DNA of 64,000 nt from Fusobacterium ulcerans (GTDB taxonomy: Bacteria > Fusobacteriota > Fusobacteriia > Fusobacteriales > Fusobacteriaceae). Positions 11,810 to 21,063 of this stretch are shown one piece after another (positions within the stretch are counted from its first letter, which is position 1; every line of letters starts with the position of its first letter). The notes beneath the pieces are model-generated. The model had not been told where the DNA came from. It saw only the letters and a program-made list of their open reading frames with translations, and searched no databases. Position numbers and translations under genes: made by a program. The stretch is from assembly GCF_003019675.1 (NCBI RefSeq), contig NZ_CP028105.1:822282-886281 (forward strand). Reading direction: 5' to 3'.

Positions 11810-12518
11810 TTTTCATCCTGCTTATATGTACTTCTCCTATATTGAAGAGTTGTTTTATTCCAGATACTTCTACTTCCAATCTTCCATCTTGTGCTATCTC
11901 ATTCACTATTCCAGCAGCTGTTCCATTTATACTTACAATATCCACTGTTTTCCCTTTGAGATAATTTTTGCTGTTAATTTCATCCAGTATATATTCCCAT
12001 TCTCCATCACAAAATCTTTTGTAATATTTTTTAAATTCATCTATTACAGTAAATATAATATCTTCAATTATATAACTGTTCTTTGTTTTATTTGTAAGGG
12101 ATATGGCTGTTTCTTCAGCCAATCCCAATTCTTTATTATTTACATTTATTCCTATTCCTATGATAAAAAAATCATCTACTTTTTCTACAAGTATCCCTGA
12201 CAATTTTTTATCATCAAGATAGATATCGTTTGTCCATTTAAATTTTAAATCCAGTTCCTCTATTCTTCTGATTCCTCTTAATACAGAAATCCCTGTGACA
12301 AGGGGAAGCTTGGAATACTCTTCTATTGAGATATTTTTTTCAGCTTTTAGAGCGAAACTAAAGAGAGCCATTCCCTTGCTTGAAAACCAATTATTTCCTC
12401 TTCTGCCTCTTCCCTTAGTCTGAATTTCAGCTATTGCCAGATCATAATTTTCAATATCTTTTTTATTTTTAAGATAATCACTTGTAGAATCTATACTTTC
12501 AAATCGGAATATTCGCAT
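11796..12518 (-). CDS. birA: Biotin--[acetyl-CoA-carboxylase] ligase
   Basis: BirA attaches biotin to carrier proteins through biotinyl-AMP. The 240-residue frame has the biotin/ATP-binding GRGRRGNNWFS near residue 36, KWTNDIYLDDKKLSGILVE near 107, and a small C-terminal SH3-like domain (GTAAGIVNEI). There is no N-terminal winged helix, so it is a monofunctional (class I) ligase without repressor function. It follows an ArsB/NhaD permease gene by 17 bases and overlaps the channel gene. Confidence 0.92.
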   Translation of the reverse strand: MRIFRFESIDSTSDYLKNKKDIENYDLAIAEIQTKGRGRRGNNWFSSKGMALFSFALKAEKNISIEEYSKLPLVTGISVLRGIRRIEELDLKFKWTNDIYLDDKKLSGILVEKVDDFFIIGIGINVNNKELGLAEETAISLTNKTKNSYIIEDIIFTVIDEFKKYYKRFCDGEWEYILDEINSKNYLKGKTVDIVSINGTAAGIVNEIAQDGRLEVEVSGIKQLFNIGEVHISRMKNETE

Positions 12519-12535
12519 ATTTCCTCCTCTTTTTT

Positions 12536-13816
12536 CTACATATATCTTACATATAGATAAATTGTAGCTAATAACAATGTTTGAAAAGCTATAAGTCCTC
12601 CAAATTTAAAGAATTTAAAGAAATCTATTTTACATCCAGCTTTAGCAGCAGCTCCTACAGCAACAACATTTGTAGCTGATCCTAGCATAGTTATATTTCC
12701 ACCTAAACATGATCCAAATGAAAGAGCCCACCAAAAAGCTTTTGGATCTCCTATCTTATCAAATGTAGGTACCATTACTCCAAGTATTTTAGAAACAGTA
12801 GCTGCATTGGCAACATTTCCTATTATAGAAGTAAATCCAGCAGAAAGCCAAGTTACAGCTATAACAGCAAGGTCGAATTTACCTGAAGTTATTTTTATAA
12901 GTTTATCTCCAATCATGTTTATTATATTCAAATTCTCTATCCCTTTTATCATCATAAACAAACCTATAAAGAAAAACAGAGTTTCCCATTCTACATTCTC
13001 AAATATCTCTTTTGGTTTTCTTTTTGCTATAACTACTAAGAATATTGCTCCAGACAGAGATATTATTGCAAGTCCTTTGTTGATGAAGTTATTTAAAATA
13101 AATCCTATCAATACAAGAGTAAATATTACTGCTGCTTGTTTCAACAGTTTTGGATCTTTCAAACTTCTTGATGAATCCAATTCCATTATTCTTGCTTTTA
13201 ATTCATTTGGCACTACCATATGTCTTCCATAAATGAAATAAACATTTGCTATAAGCAATGCCATTGAAAGTACAGCTACTGGTGCTGTATTGAAAAGAAA
13301 TTCATTGAACCCAAGATTTCCCTCTGCTCCTATGATCAACTGAGTAGGGTCACCAATCAATGTAGCCAGACCACCAATATTAGCAGACATGACCTCTGTT
13401 ATTATGAATGGAAAAGGATCCAGTTTTAATTGTTTTGCCAACAATATAGATACTGGCGCCATCAAAAGTATAGTTGTAACATTGTCTAAGAACGCAGAGC
13501 AAAGAGCTGTCACTATTGCCAGCAGAACTATCAATCTAAAAGGTTCTCCCCTTACCAACTGAGCTACTTTAATAGCAAACCACTGGAACACACCTGTTTC
13601 AGATACCAACAGAACTATTATCATCATACCTATCAAAAGAAATAAAATTTCCAGTCTTTCAGAAATAGCTGTCAAAGCATCTTCTTCATTTATTATCCCT
13701 ACCAGCGCCATAATAAGTCCACCTATCATTGTTGCCCATGGTCCAGGGATTTTATCTGTTATCATCAAATAGAATACTGCAAAAAACACAATTAATCCTA
13801 TCAGCATATATATCAT
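12536..13816 (-). CDS. ArsB/NhaD-type anion permease (paralogue 1)
   Basis: This 426-residue, roughly 10-12-helix transporter belongs to the ArsB/NhaD (ion transporter superfamily) group. Recognisable segments are SAFLDNVTTILLMAPV, GLATLIGDPTQLIIGA, and near the C-terminus GSCLGGNITMLGSATNVV, the paired hairpin motifs of this fold. It resembles the other permease at 14807-16084 along its whole length. Substrate could be Na+/H+, phosphate, carboxylate or arsenite; the sequence does not decide. It follows the IIA/CBS gene by 44 bases. Confidence 0.85.
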   Translation of the reverse strand: MIYMLIGLIVFFAVFYLMITDKIPGPWATMIGGLIMALVGIINEEDALTAISERLEILFLLIGMMIIVLLVSETGVFQWFAIKVAQLVRGEPFRLIVLLAIVTALCSAFLDNVTTILLMAPVSILLAKQLKLDPFPFIITEVMSANIGGLATLIGDPTQLIIGAEGNLGFNEFLFNTAPVAVLSMALLIANVYFIYGRHMVVPNELKARIMELDSSRSLKDPKLLKQAAVIFTLVLIGFILNNFINKGLAIISLSGAIFLVVIAKRKPKEIFENVEWETLFFFIGLFMMIKGIENLNIINMIGDKLIKITSGKFDLAVIAVTWLSAGFTSIIGNVANAATVSKILGVMVPTFDKIGDPKAFWWALSFGSCLGGNITMLGSATNVVAVGAAAKAGCKIDFFKFFKFGGLIAFQTLLLATIYLYVRYM

Positions 13817-13860
13817 AATTTTTCCTCCTTATTTTAACTCTCTCCCCAAAGATCGAAATT

Positions 13861-14787
13861 TTAAATATGAAGTACTTTTTTGATTATATCTGATCTTCTT
13901 ATCATTCCATAATATTTTCCTTCGTCCAGTACATATAATCTTGTAAGTCCCTTATTAACCATAATAAAACATATCTCCATGATAGGAGTTTTTCTATCTA
14001 TTTTTACTCTCTCATCTACTCTGTACAATTTTTCAATAGTAGTTGTAGTTTCATTTACTAAATATTCCTCAAAAGGTTCTCCCACTGTCAAAAAGTTAAG
14101 ATCTCCCATCAATGAAAGATAATCAGGCATACCAAAATCTATAAGCTCTCTCTCAGTTATCTCTCCTAAAAATACTCCATCTTTATCTACAACTGGAAGT
14201 CCGCTTATCTGTTCAAGTATAAGTCTCTTTGCTATTTCTTCCAGAGTATTGTCTGGTGTAGCTGGCTCTATATCTGGACTCAACACATCTTCAGCAATTA
14301 TTCTGTGATCTATTTCGATATTTGATTCTTGGATATATTCCACTATTTTGCTTGGATTTTTTTCCTGCTTTATCTCTTCTAAAAGATTTTTTCTCTTTAA
14401 AACCATCTTAGAAACAGCACTCATTACTTTTAATATATTTTTGTTTTTCAATACATCTGAAATAATTAAAAATACAACTTTAACCTTATCTGTTTTATGA
14501 GTAGCTGCAATTTCCATCTCTATAGGCTCTTCCAGTACTCCAATAGCAACAACAAAGTCATTAAAATTTTCTATTCTGGCATGTGGTATAGCTATACCAT
14601 TTCCCATACCAGTAGATATTTCCTCTTCTCTTTTAATTACCGACTTCACAATTACATCTTTTAACTCATTTATCTTCTTATCTTTCAGAGATAATCTATC
14701 TATCATCTCTGTGATAATTTCTTCAGGAGTTGTTCCTTTTAAATCAGTAAAAATAAACTGTGGATCTAAATAACTTGAAAACTTCAT
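13861..14787 (-). CDS. PTS EIIA (fructose/mannitol type) fused to a CBS domain pair
   Basis: The 308-residue protein has an N-terminal IIA domain (about 1-155) with the phosphorylatable histidine in GNGIAIPHARI (residues about 62-72). A CBS pair (about 165-308) follows, containing TLEEIAKRLILEQISGLPVV and a second RLYVLDEGKYYGMIRRSDI repeat. CBS pairs usually bind adenine nucleotides. It sits between two similar ArsB/NhaD permease genes (19 and 44 bases), which suggests it regulates them according to PTS phosphorylation and energy state. That coupling is inferred from layout alone. Confidence 0.85.
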   Translation of the reverse strand: MKFSSYLDPQFIFTDLKGTTPEEIITEMIDRLSLKDKKINELKDVIVKSVIKREEEISTGMGNGIAIPHARIENFNDFVVAIGVLEEPIEMEIAATHKTDKVKVVFLIISDVLKNKNILKVMSAVSKMVLKRKNLLEEIKQEKNPSKIVEYIQESNIEIDHRIIAEDVLSPDIEPATPDNTLEEIAKRLILEQISGLPVVDKDGVFLGEITERELIDFGMPDYLSLMGDLNFLTVGEPFEEYLVNETTTTIEKLYRVDERVKIDRKTPIMEICFIMVNKGLTRLYVLDEGKYYGMIRRSDIIKKVLHI

Positions 14788-14806
14788 ATATTCCTCCTTT
14801 AAAACT

Positions 14807-16084
14807 TTAATACCTTAGATTAATGTAAATAACGCTTAAAATCATTGATTGAATAACAATCAGTATCCCCAATTTGAAGAAATCCATAAAACTTATTTTT
14901 ACTCCTGCTTTTTCTGCGATAGATACTCCAACTATATTAGCTGGTGCCCCTACCAATGTCATATTACCTCCAAGACAAGCTCCTAAAGATAATGCCCACC
15001 ACAGTACATCTGTATGTCCTGTAAAATTTGGTGCTATGTTTGCTATGATTTTCGAGAAAGACAGAGTATATGGTACTGATCCCAGTATTGGAGATAATAG
15101 TGACGAAATTAATACCACTACTGTTCCAGTTTTTTCCAGATTTCCATCTGTAAATTTAACTATTGCTTCCCCAAGCTGTGCAATCACTCCAAGTTTGTCT
15201 ACCCCTTCAACTAAAACAAATAACCCTCCAAAGAAGAATAGAGTTTCCCATTCTACTTTCTTGTATATCTCTTCTGGACTTTTCTTACTTATAGTAAGAA
15301 GAATAACTGATCCAGTTATAGAGATAACTGCAAGTCCTATGTTGGTTACCATATTTGTTAGAAATCCAATAAGGATTATTCCAAATAAAGCACATGACTG
15401 CATTAGAAGTTTTTTGTTTTTTATACTTCTGTTAGGCTCCAAATCCATTATACTGGCTCTTAATTCTCTGGATACAGTAAACTTTTTTCCAAAAAGAAGT
15501 TTAGCTGTAATTAAAAGCACTATCATATTTACTACTACAATAGGTGTCAGATTTATTAGAAATTCATTGAAATCTAAACCTCCAAGACTGGCTATGATAA
15601 GATTTGGTGGATCTCCTATCATCGTTGCCGTTCCTCCTATGTTACAGGCAAATATCTGTACCATTATAAATGGAAATGGATCTATCTTCAGCTTTTTAGC
15701 CAATAAGATAGTTATGGGTACTATTAGAAGAATAGTTGTAACATTGTCCAGAAAAGCTGAACATACAGCAGTTACTACTGATAACATCATCAATATCTTC
15801 ATAGGCTCCCCTTTGGCCTGCTGAGCAACTTTTATTGCCACCCATTGAAAAATACCGGTCTCAGACATTATCTCCACTACCATCATTAGTCCCATCAAAA
15901 GTAACAAAATCTCTAAATTTCTTCCTATGGATTCCAAAGCCTCTTCCTGATCCATTACTCCTATCAGTACCATTAGACTTCCTCCAATGATAGCTGTAAG
16001 CGACTTAGGCTGCTTTCCAAAAAGAATAAAATAAAAAGATACCATGAAAATCAATAAACCTGCAATAAGTTTGATGTTTATCAC
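14807..16084 (-). CDS. ArsB/NhaD-type anion permease (paralogue 2)
   Basis: This is the second member of the ArsB/NhaD pair, with the same landmarks (SAFLDNVTTILLIVPI, TATMIGDPPNLIIASLGG, GACLGGNMTLVGAPANIVG). I start it at the GTG at 16084-16082, because AAGGGGG lies 6 bases upstream and the resulting 425-residue protein aligns from its first residues with paralogue 1. An upstream GTG at 16126 would add 14 basic residues with no ribosome-binding site. It is the first gene of the run leading to the IIA/CBS protein, paralogue 1 and birA. Confidence 0.85.
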   Translation of the reverse strand: MINIKLIAGLLIFMVSFYFILFGKQPKSLTAIIGGSLMVLIGVMDQEEALESIGRNLEILLLLMGLMMVVEIMSETGIFQWVAIKVAQQAKGEPMKILMMLSVVTAVCSAFLDNVTTILLIVPITILLAKKLKIDPFPFIMVQIFACNIGGTATMIGDPPNLIIASLGGLDFNEFLINLTPIVVVNMIVLLITAKLLFGKKFTVSRELRASIMDLEPNRSIKNKKLLMQSCALFGIILIGFLTNMVTNIGLAVISITGSVILLTISKKSPEEIYKKVEWETLFFFGGLFVLVEGVDKLGVIAQLGEAIVKFTDGNLEKTGTVVVLISSLLSPILGSVPYTLSFSKIIANIAPNFTGHTDVLWWALSLGACLGGNMTLVGAPANIVGVSIAEKAGVKISFMDFFKLGILIVIQSMILSVIYINLRY

Positions 16085-16178
16085 CTTATGCCCCCTTATA
16101 TATAAAAAATTTTTAAAACTTTTCACATGGTTTATTTTACCATTTTCAATAAATAGAAATATTTATAAAAAGAAGTAA

Positions 16179-16217
16179 GGATTCTCTATATAGATATACT
16201 AACCTAATAAAGAATCC
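16179..16217 (-). terminator. Terminator after the DAK2-DegV gene
   Basis: A GGATTCT/AGAATCC stem with a long A+T-rich loop is followed on the minus strand by TTACTTCTTTTT. It separates the DAK2-DegV unit from the downstream permease run. Confidence 0.55.
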
Positions 16218-16228
16218 CCTGCTTTCAA

Positions 16229-18742
16229 TTATCTTATTTTTGACATCATTCCAAAACCAAATACAGGACCTGAATGAGATCCAATAGTAGCTCCTATTTC
16301 AAATCTTCCTCTATATTCAACTTTTTTAGAATTGTCACACATATTTTTTATTGCATCAGCTTTAGAAAGTTCCTTATTTGTTCCTCCCCATGCTGTATAC
16401 AGGATTATACTATTTTTCTTGCTTTCTGTTCTTATTAATTTGTCCATATATGAGAATGCACCTCTGTCACCAAAAGTTTTAGCTTCAATAGTCACTTCTC
16501 CATTTTCCAGCTTCAATATAGGTTTTACTTTTAAAAGTCCTCCAATAACAGAAGAAGCTCTTCCTATTCTTCCACCTTTTTCTAAAAATGAAAGGTCATT
16601 TACAACAAAGTACAGCTTCATTTTTTCCTGCATCTCATCAAGTCTTTCAAGTATAGTTTCATACTTTGCCCCAGCCTTTACCATTCTTGCTGCTTCCAAT
16701 ACCTGATGTCCAAGTACAAGTGTCACAGCTTTTGAATCTATAATAGCTATGTCATCTGCTCTGTTCAGCATACCCTTTGCCACTCTGGCAGCCTGCTGTG
16801 TACCACTTAGTCTGCTTGAAATATGGATAGATATAATTTTTTTGTAACCTTTATTGAAAAGTCTTTCATATAACTCTTTAAACTCAGCTGGTGAAGGCTG
16901 AGAAGTTTTTGGTGCTACATTTTCTGTAAGAAGTCTCTTCCAGAATTCTCTTTTAGAAATGTCTATTCCATCTCTATAATAATTGTCATTTAATTTTATT
17001 TTTAATGGAATAATATTTATAGATAAATCTCCTATAAATTCTTTAGTTAAATCTGATGTAGAATCAGTAACTATTGCCACTTCCGGCATATCAGGATCTC
17101 TATTTTCTATATAGATATAATAGGGATAATTCCCCTGATTTGCTCTAAATTCATTATATCTCAATCCATTAGTTTCTTTTAATGTTTCATCTGCTTCCTC
17201 AGTTGATCCATCTCCAATTACAGCAAATATATTCAATGTATTTTCATTTATATATGTTTTATAAACTTCTTTTATAAGAGAAGATAAATCTTTTGATTTT
17301 GCTTTTATTTTTCCATTTACAAGAGCTATATAATTCCCCTCTTCTATCTGGATTTCATCAACTTTTGTATTTCTTACAGCTTTTGTTATTTCAATAGAAT
17401 AGTTTCTAGCTGTCTGCTTCAAAATTTCTTCAATTTTTTCATCTTTATTCTTTATAACATAATGCCCTTCCAACATTGATTTTGTTTCAAGGACCATGAT
17501 TTCTTTCTTAGATCTTTCTGCTGCTATTTTTGCCGCCGCTATAATATTTTTATTATTTGGAAGAAGAACTACTCTTTCAGCACTTATTCTTTTCAGTCCA
17601 TCTTCTATATCTGCTACACTTGGATTCTGTGTTTGTCCTCCAATAAGTACAGCAGCTGCTCCATCATCTAGGAATAAATTTCCTAATTCTTTATTATCCA
17701 CAATAGCATAGAAAGCAACTGGCTCAGCATTTTCACTTCTTACAAATACTTTTTCTGTAGATTCCATCTGATAAGCTTCATTTTCAGAAATAAGAAGATT
17801 TTGGTGCTGTATTTCCATATTTTCTATTTTTATATTATTAAGGTTTCCAAGTACTCCAGCAATCTCCAATATCTGACCTGGATGATTTGTATGTATATGT
17901 GTCTTTGTCTTTTTAGCAGTTTGTGCACATACAAGAGAATCTCCTAAAGGACTTATTTTCCCTTTATATTCTTCTAAATCAAAACTTCCTGATTCAATTA
18001 TAAATTCTGTACAATATTTAAACTTTATATCTTCTATTACCTGTGTTGTATTTTCAAGTCTTTCTTTTCTTTTTGCTCTTGATTTTACTATTCTTTCCAG
18101 ATCTTTCAGCATTTCTGGATCAGTTACAGATTTTTCAAAACCTTCAAGAACATAGAATATTCCTTTTCCCCCAGCATCAACTACCCCTGCTTCTTTTAAT
18201 TTAGGAAGCTGATTTGGTGTATTTTCCACTGCTTCATAAGCTACATTTTTTAGATGTACAAGAAAAAGGATAAAGTCATCTTTATCTCCTTTATAAGCTA
18301 CTGCTTCCTCTGCCACTCTTCTGATAACAGTAAGCATTGTTCCCTCTACTGGTTCAGAAACAGCCTGATATGCTTTTTCTTTTGCCAAAACAAAAGCTTG
18401 AATAGTATCATCTACTGTAATTTCTTCTTTATCTCTTACTCCATTTAAAAAACCCTGTATAATTTGAGACAGAATAGTTCCCGAATTTCCCCTTGCTCCT
18501 AACAAGACAGCCTCTGATACTCTGTCAGCAAGTTCTTTCATACTTGGTTCATGGTTCATTTTTATCAATTCATTTTCCACTGCCTGAAGGGTCATAGACA
18601 TATTTGTTCCTGTATCACCATCTGGCACTGGATAAACATTTAAATCATTCAATACATCTGCATACTTTGAAAGCCATCTGCTTGCGGCTATTAAAAGTTT
18701 AGTTAATCTTATAGAGTTAAGTACCTTTACCTCTATCTTCAT
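16229..18742 (-). CDS. Fused DAK2 (FakA-like) and DegV (FakB-like) protein, putative fatty acid kinase
   Basis: This 837-residue protein joins two domains that are normally separate. Residues 1-200 are a DAK2/DhaL nucleotide-binding domain with NVYPVPDGDTGTNMSMTL and LGARGNSGTILSQIIQGF. A FakA-like middle region follows. From about 558, the sequence VTDSTSDLTKEFIG...IPLKI starts a DegV fold with SRLSGTQQAA and NDLSFLEKGGRIG, the fatty-acid-binding FakB pattern. In Gram-positives, FakA phosphorylates fatty acids held by FakB for phospholipid synthesis. The fusion predicts an all-in-one enzyme. A GGAGGTAAA site lies upstream of the ATG. Confidence 0.88.
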   Translation of the reverse strand: MKIEVKVLNSIRLTKLLIAASRWLSKYADVLNDLNVYPVPDGDTGTNMSMTLQAVENELIKMNHEPSMKELADRVSEAVLLGARGNSGTILSQIIQGFLNGVRDKEEITVDDTIQAFVLAKEKAYQAVSEPVEGTMLTVIRRVAEEAVAYKGDKDDFILFLVHLKNVAYEAVENTPNQLPKLKEAGVVDAGGKGIFYVLEGFEKSVTDPEMLKDLERIVKSRAKRKERLENTTQVIEDIKFKYCTEFIIESGSFDLEEYKGKISPLGDSLVCAQTAKKTKTHIHTNHPGQILEIAGVLGNLNNIKIENMEIQHQNLLISENEAYQMESTEKVFVRSENAEPVAFYAIVDNKELGNLFLDDGAAAVLIGGQTQNPSVADIEDGLKRISAERVVLLPNNKNIIAAAKIAAERSKKEIMVLETKSMLEGHYVIKNKDEKIEEILKQTARNYSIEITKAVRNTKVDEIQIEEGNYIALVNGKIKAKSKDLSSLIKEVYKTYINENTLNIFAVIGDGSTEEADETLKETNGLRYNEFRANQGNYPYYIYIENRDPDMPEVAIVTDSTSDLTKEFIGDLSINIIPLKIKLNDNYYRDGIDISKREFWKRLLTENVAPKTSQPSPAEFKELYERLFNKGYKKIISIHISSRLSGTQQAARVAKGMLNRADDIAIIDSKAVTLVLGHQVLEAARMVKAGAKYETILERLDEMQEKMKLYFVVNDLSFLEKGGRIGRASSVIGGLLKVKPILKLENGEVTIEAKTFGDRGAFSYMDKLIRTESKKNSIILYTAWGGTNKELSKADAIKNMCDNSKKVEYRGRFEIGATIGSHSGPVFGFGMMSKIR

Positions 18743-18779
18743 ATATAATTTACCTCCGAAATCTTCTTTTTATTTTTCT

Positions 18780-19331
18780 CTAAAATGTTGGAGGATTTAC
18801 AACCCATATAGCCCTTGTAAGTTTATCCGTGGTATTTTTAAATCTATGTTTCTGGCTAGATTTAAAATACAGGCTATCTCCCTCATTTAAACTATACACA
18901 GTTTCATCTATATATACATCCAGTTTTCCTTCAATAATAAAGATGAATTCCTCTCCATTATGAGTATAGAAACTTCTTCCACTCTCACCATTTGGACCTA
19001 TCTCATAAAGAATAGGCTCCATTGTCTTATCAATATTTGATGTTGTAAGAAGGGCCATTTTAGTATTTGAATCTATACTTTCTATATATTTTCTCTCATC
19101 TTTTTTTACAACTTCCATGTTTCTAGTTTCTTCTTCGTCTTCAATAAGGTAGCTTACCTTTACATCTAATGAAGTAGCTATTTTCTTTAAATTTTCAATA
19201 GAAGGAGAAGCTTTTCCCTGCTCTATTTGAGATAAAAAACTGGCAGATAAGTCTACTTTTGAAGCTAGCTCTCTCAAAGACAGACCTCTCTCGTTTCTAC
19301 TTTTCTTTATTCTTTCTCCTATACTACTCAT
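18780..19331 (-). CDS. XRE-family regulator with C-terminal cupin domain
   Basis: The protein is about 183 residues. An N-terminal HTH_3 domain (IGERIKKSRNERGLSLRELA, through SFLSQIEQGKASPSIENLKK) is followed by a linker and a cupin domain (about 105-183: GRSFYTHNGEEFIFIIEG, ...GDSLYFKSSQKHRF). This architecture resembles PuuR-type regulators that sense small ligands. The gene overlaps the end of cinA. Two adjacent ATGs exist; the second (19331) has the better spacing from AAAGGAG. The target genes are unknown. Confidence 0.88.
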   Translation of the reverse strand: MSSIGERIKKSRNERGLSLRELASKVDLSASFLSQIEQGKASPSIENLKKIATSLDVKVSYLIEDEEETRNMEVVKKDERKYIESIDSNTKMALLTTSNIDKTMEPILYEIGPNGESGRSFYTHNGEEFIFIIEGKLDVYIDETVYSLNEGDSLYFKSSQKHRFKNTTDKLTRAIWVVNPPTF

Positions 19332-20538
19332 CATTCTCTCCTTTATCTAATATTTTTATCAGACTAAAAAGACTTTGAGAAACTGCTCTTTCTCTGATTT
19401 TCATTCTATCCCCATTGAAAAATCTTTTTTCTATATAGACATCATTTCTAACTCTTATTCCTATATAGACAAGTCCTACAGGTTTTTCAGGCGTTCCTCC
19501 ATCTGGACCTGCTATTCCTGTAGTAGCAATAGCTACATCAGAATCAAGTCCCATGACCATCTCCCTGGCAGTTTCTTCACTTACTGCTCCATATTTTTCC
19601 AACGTTTCTTTTTTTACTCCAAGTCTTTTCATCTTAGCATCATTACTATATGAAACTATTCCCTCTTTGAATATCTCTGATACTCCTGGCACATCTATCA
19701 AACGACTGGCAATCATACCGCCTGTACATGATTCTGCTGTTGAAATATTCATTCCAAGTTTTTTTACAAGTTCCACTGTTTTCTTCTCTAGTCTGTCGGC
19801 ATTCTCACCAAACACATAATTACCTATTTTATTATATATCTTTTCTACTATTTTTTCTACTTTATTTTTATTACTCTCTTTACTTTGGAGTCTCACTATT
19901 GTTCCATAATTTTTTACAAGAAACTCATAATAAATTCCATCTTCTGTGAAAAAGTCTCTTATTTCCTGATCTAAAAGAGATTCTGCTAATCCGAAAGTGA
20001 GTATGTCTCTTATATAAATTTCATCAGTATCAATATTTTTTTCTTTGCTGTACCACTTTAAAAATTTTGGAAGCATATCATATAATTCTTTAGGAACTCC
20101 CGGGAAAGCTGCTATTCCATCAATATATACAGCTGGTGCCATTCCAGCATCATTCCTAAAAGTTATAGCTCCCTTTGGTTTTTCTACTTCTTTTACATTT
20201 ATATCTACAAAATTTATTTTTGCTCTCTGAAATTTTTCTTTTAATTCTGACAATTCATTTTCTTCTACTATAAGGGGTCTGTCCAGATACTTTGCAATAG
20301 CTTCTTTTGTTATATCATCTATTGTAGGTCCAAGGCCTCCTGACATTATAATAAGATCGACATTTCTTTTTCCATAATCTATAGTTTTGATGATCTCATC
20401 CATAAAATCTCTGATTGTTACTTTAAATTCTATCTCTATTCCATACTTGTTCAGTTCTTCTGCTATATAGAGGCTGTTGGTATCTAGCATACCTCCATTT
20501 AAAAGTTCAGTACCTACAAGGATCAAACCTGCTTTCAT
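19324..20538 (-). CDS. cinA: CinA-like competence/damage-inducible protein (NMN deamidase family)
   Basis: The 404-residue protein has an N-terminal MoCF-biosynthesis-like domain (LILVGTELLNGGMLDTNS; MSGGLGPTIDDITKEAI) and a C-terminal CinA domain (STAESCTGGMIASRLIDVPG...TTGIAGPDGGTPEKPVG). The C-terminal domain carries nicotinamide-mononucleotide amidohydrolase activity in characterised relatives, and the N-terminal domain ADP-ribose pyrophosphatase activity in some. A GGGGGATTTAG site precedes the ATG. It is co-oriented with pgpA upstream (17-base gap) and overlaps the XRE regulator downstream. Confidence 0.93.
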   Translation of the reverse strand: MKAGLILVGTELLNGGMLDTNSLYIAEELNKYGIEIEFKVTIRDFMDEIIKTIDYGKRNVDLIIMSGGLGPTIDDITKEAIAKYLDRPLIVEENELSELKEKFQRAKINFVDINVKEVEKPKGAITFRNDAGMAPAVYIDGIAAFPGVPKELYDMLPKFLKWYSKEKNIDTDEIYIRDILTFGLAESLLDQEIRDFFTEDGIYYEFLVKNYGTIVRLQSKESNKNKVEKIVEKIYNKIGNYVFGENADRLEKKTVELVKKLGMNISTAESCTGGMIASRLIDVPGVSEIFKEGIVSYSNDAKMKRLGVKKETLEKYGAVSEETAREMVMGLDSDVAIATTGIAGPDGGTPEKPVGLVYIGIRVRNDVYIEKRFFNGDRMKIRERAVSQSLFSLIKILDKGENDE

Positions 20539-20555
20539 CTAAATCCCCCTGTTAT

Positions 20556-21059
20556 CTAAAAAAATACACTCCAGATACATACCATTAAAAAATTCCCTAT
20601 TATTCCAGCTAAAAAATCATCTAATACTACTCCTATACCTCTTTCAAAATGCTGTGATTTATCTATAGGCCCCAGTTTTGTTATATCAAAAAATCTAAAT
20701 ATTACAAATGCAATTACCATAGCTTTTATATTTTGAGATACCCCTACTGGATTTATCAGAAATAGAGTAGTCAAATATCCTAATACCTCATCTATAACAA
20801 CATTTTGAGGATCTTTTTTCTTAAATATCTCTCTTTCACATATATCACTTACATATACTGCTACAGCGAAAAATGTTATTAAAAACATAAAATAAAAAGA
20901 ATTATATACCATATTGTTTGGAAAAAACTTTCTTATATAAGAAAGAAGCATAAATACTGGTACTCCTCCTAGTGTTCCAAATGTTCCCGGTGCTTTAGGC
21001 ATATCTCCAAGTCCAAACCATGTTCCCAGATCTCTTACCCATTTTTTATTTTTATTCAT
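20556..21059 (-). CDS. pgpA: Phosphatidylglycerophosphatase A
   Basis: PgpA dephosphorylates phosphatidylglycerophosphate to phosphatidylglycerol at the membrane. The protein starts MNKNKKWVRDLGTWFGLGDM and continues with PKAPGTFGTLGGVP, the family's N-terminal signature. It has several hydrophobic segments and ends with the conserved DKSQHFERGIGVVLDDFLAG. The ATG at 21059 lies 4 bases past the stop of the U32 gene and gives 167 residues, the family size. Starts further upstream would overlap the U32 gene by 60 or more bases and add unrelated sequence. Confidence 0.92.
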   Translation of the reverse strand: MNKNKKWVRDLGTWFGLGDMPKAPGTFGTLGGVPVFMLLSYIRKFFPNNMVYNSFYFMFLITFFAVAVYVSDICEREIFKKKDPQNVVIDEVLGYLTTLFLINPVGVSQNIKAMVIAFVIFRFFDITKLGPIDKSQHFERGIGVVLDDFLAGIIGNFLMVCIWSVFF

Positions 21060-21063
21060 AAGA

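Noticed and set aside
14874-15824. Long plus-strand open frame of 316 codons
   Set aside because: It lies opposite the well-supported ArsB/NhaD permease. Its translation has no recognisable fold, and no ribosome-binding site is present.
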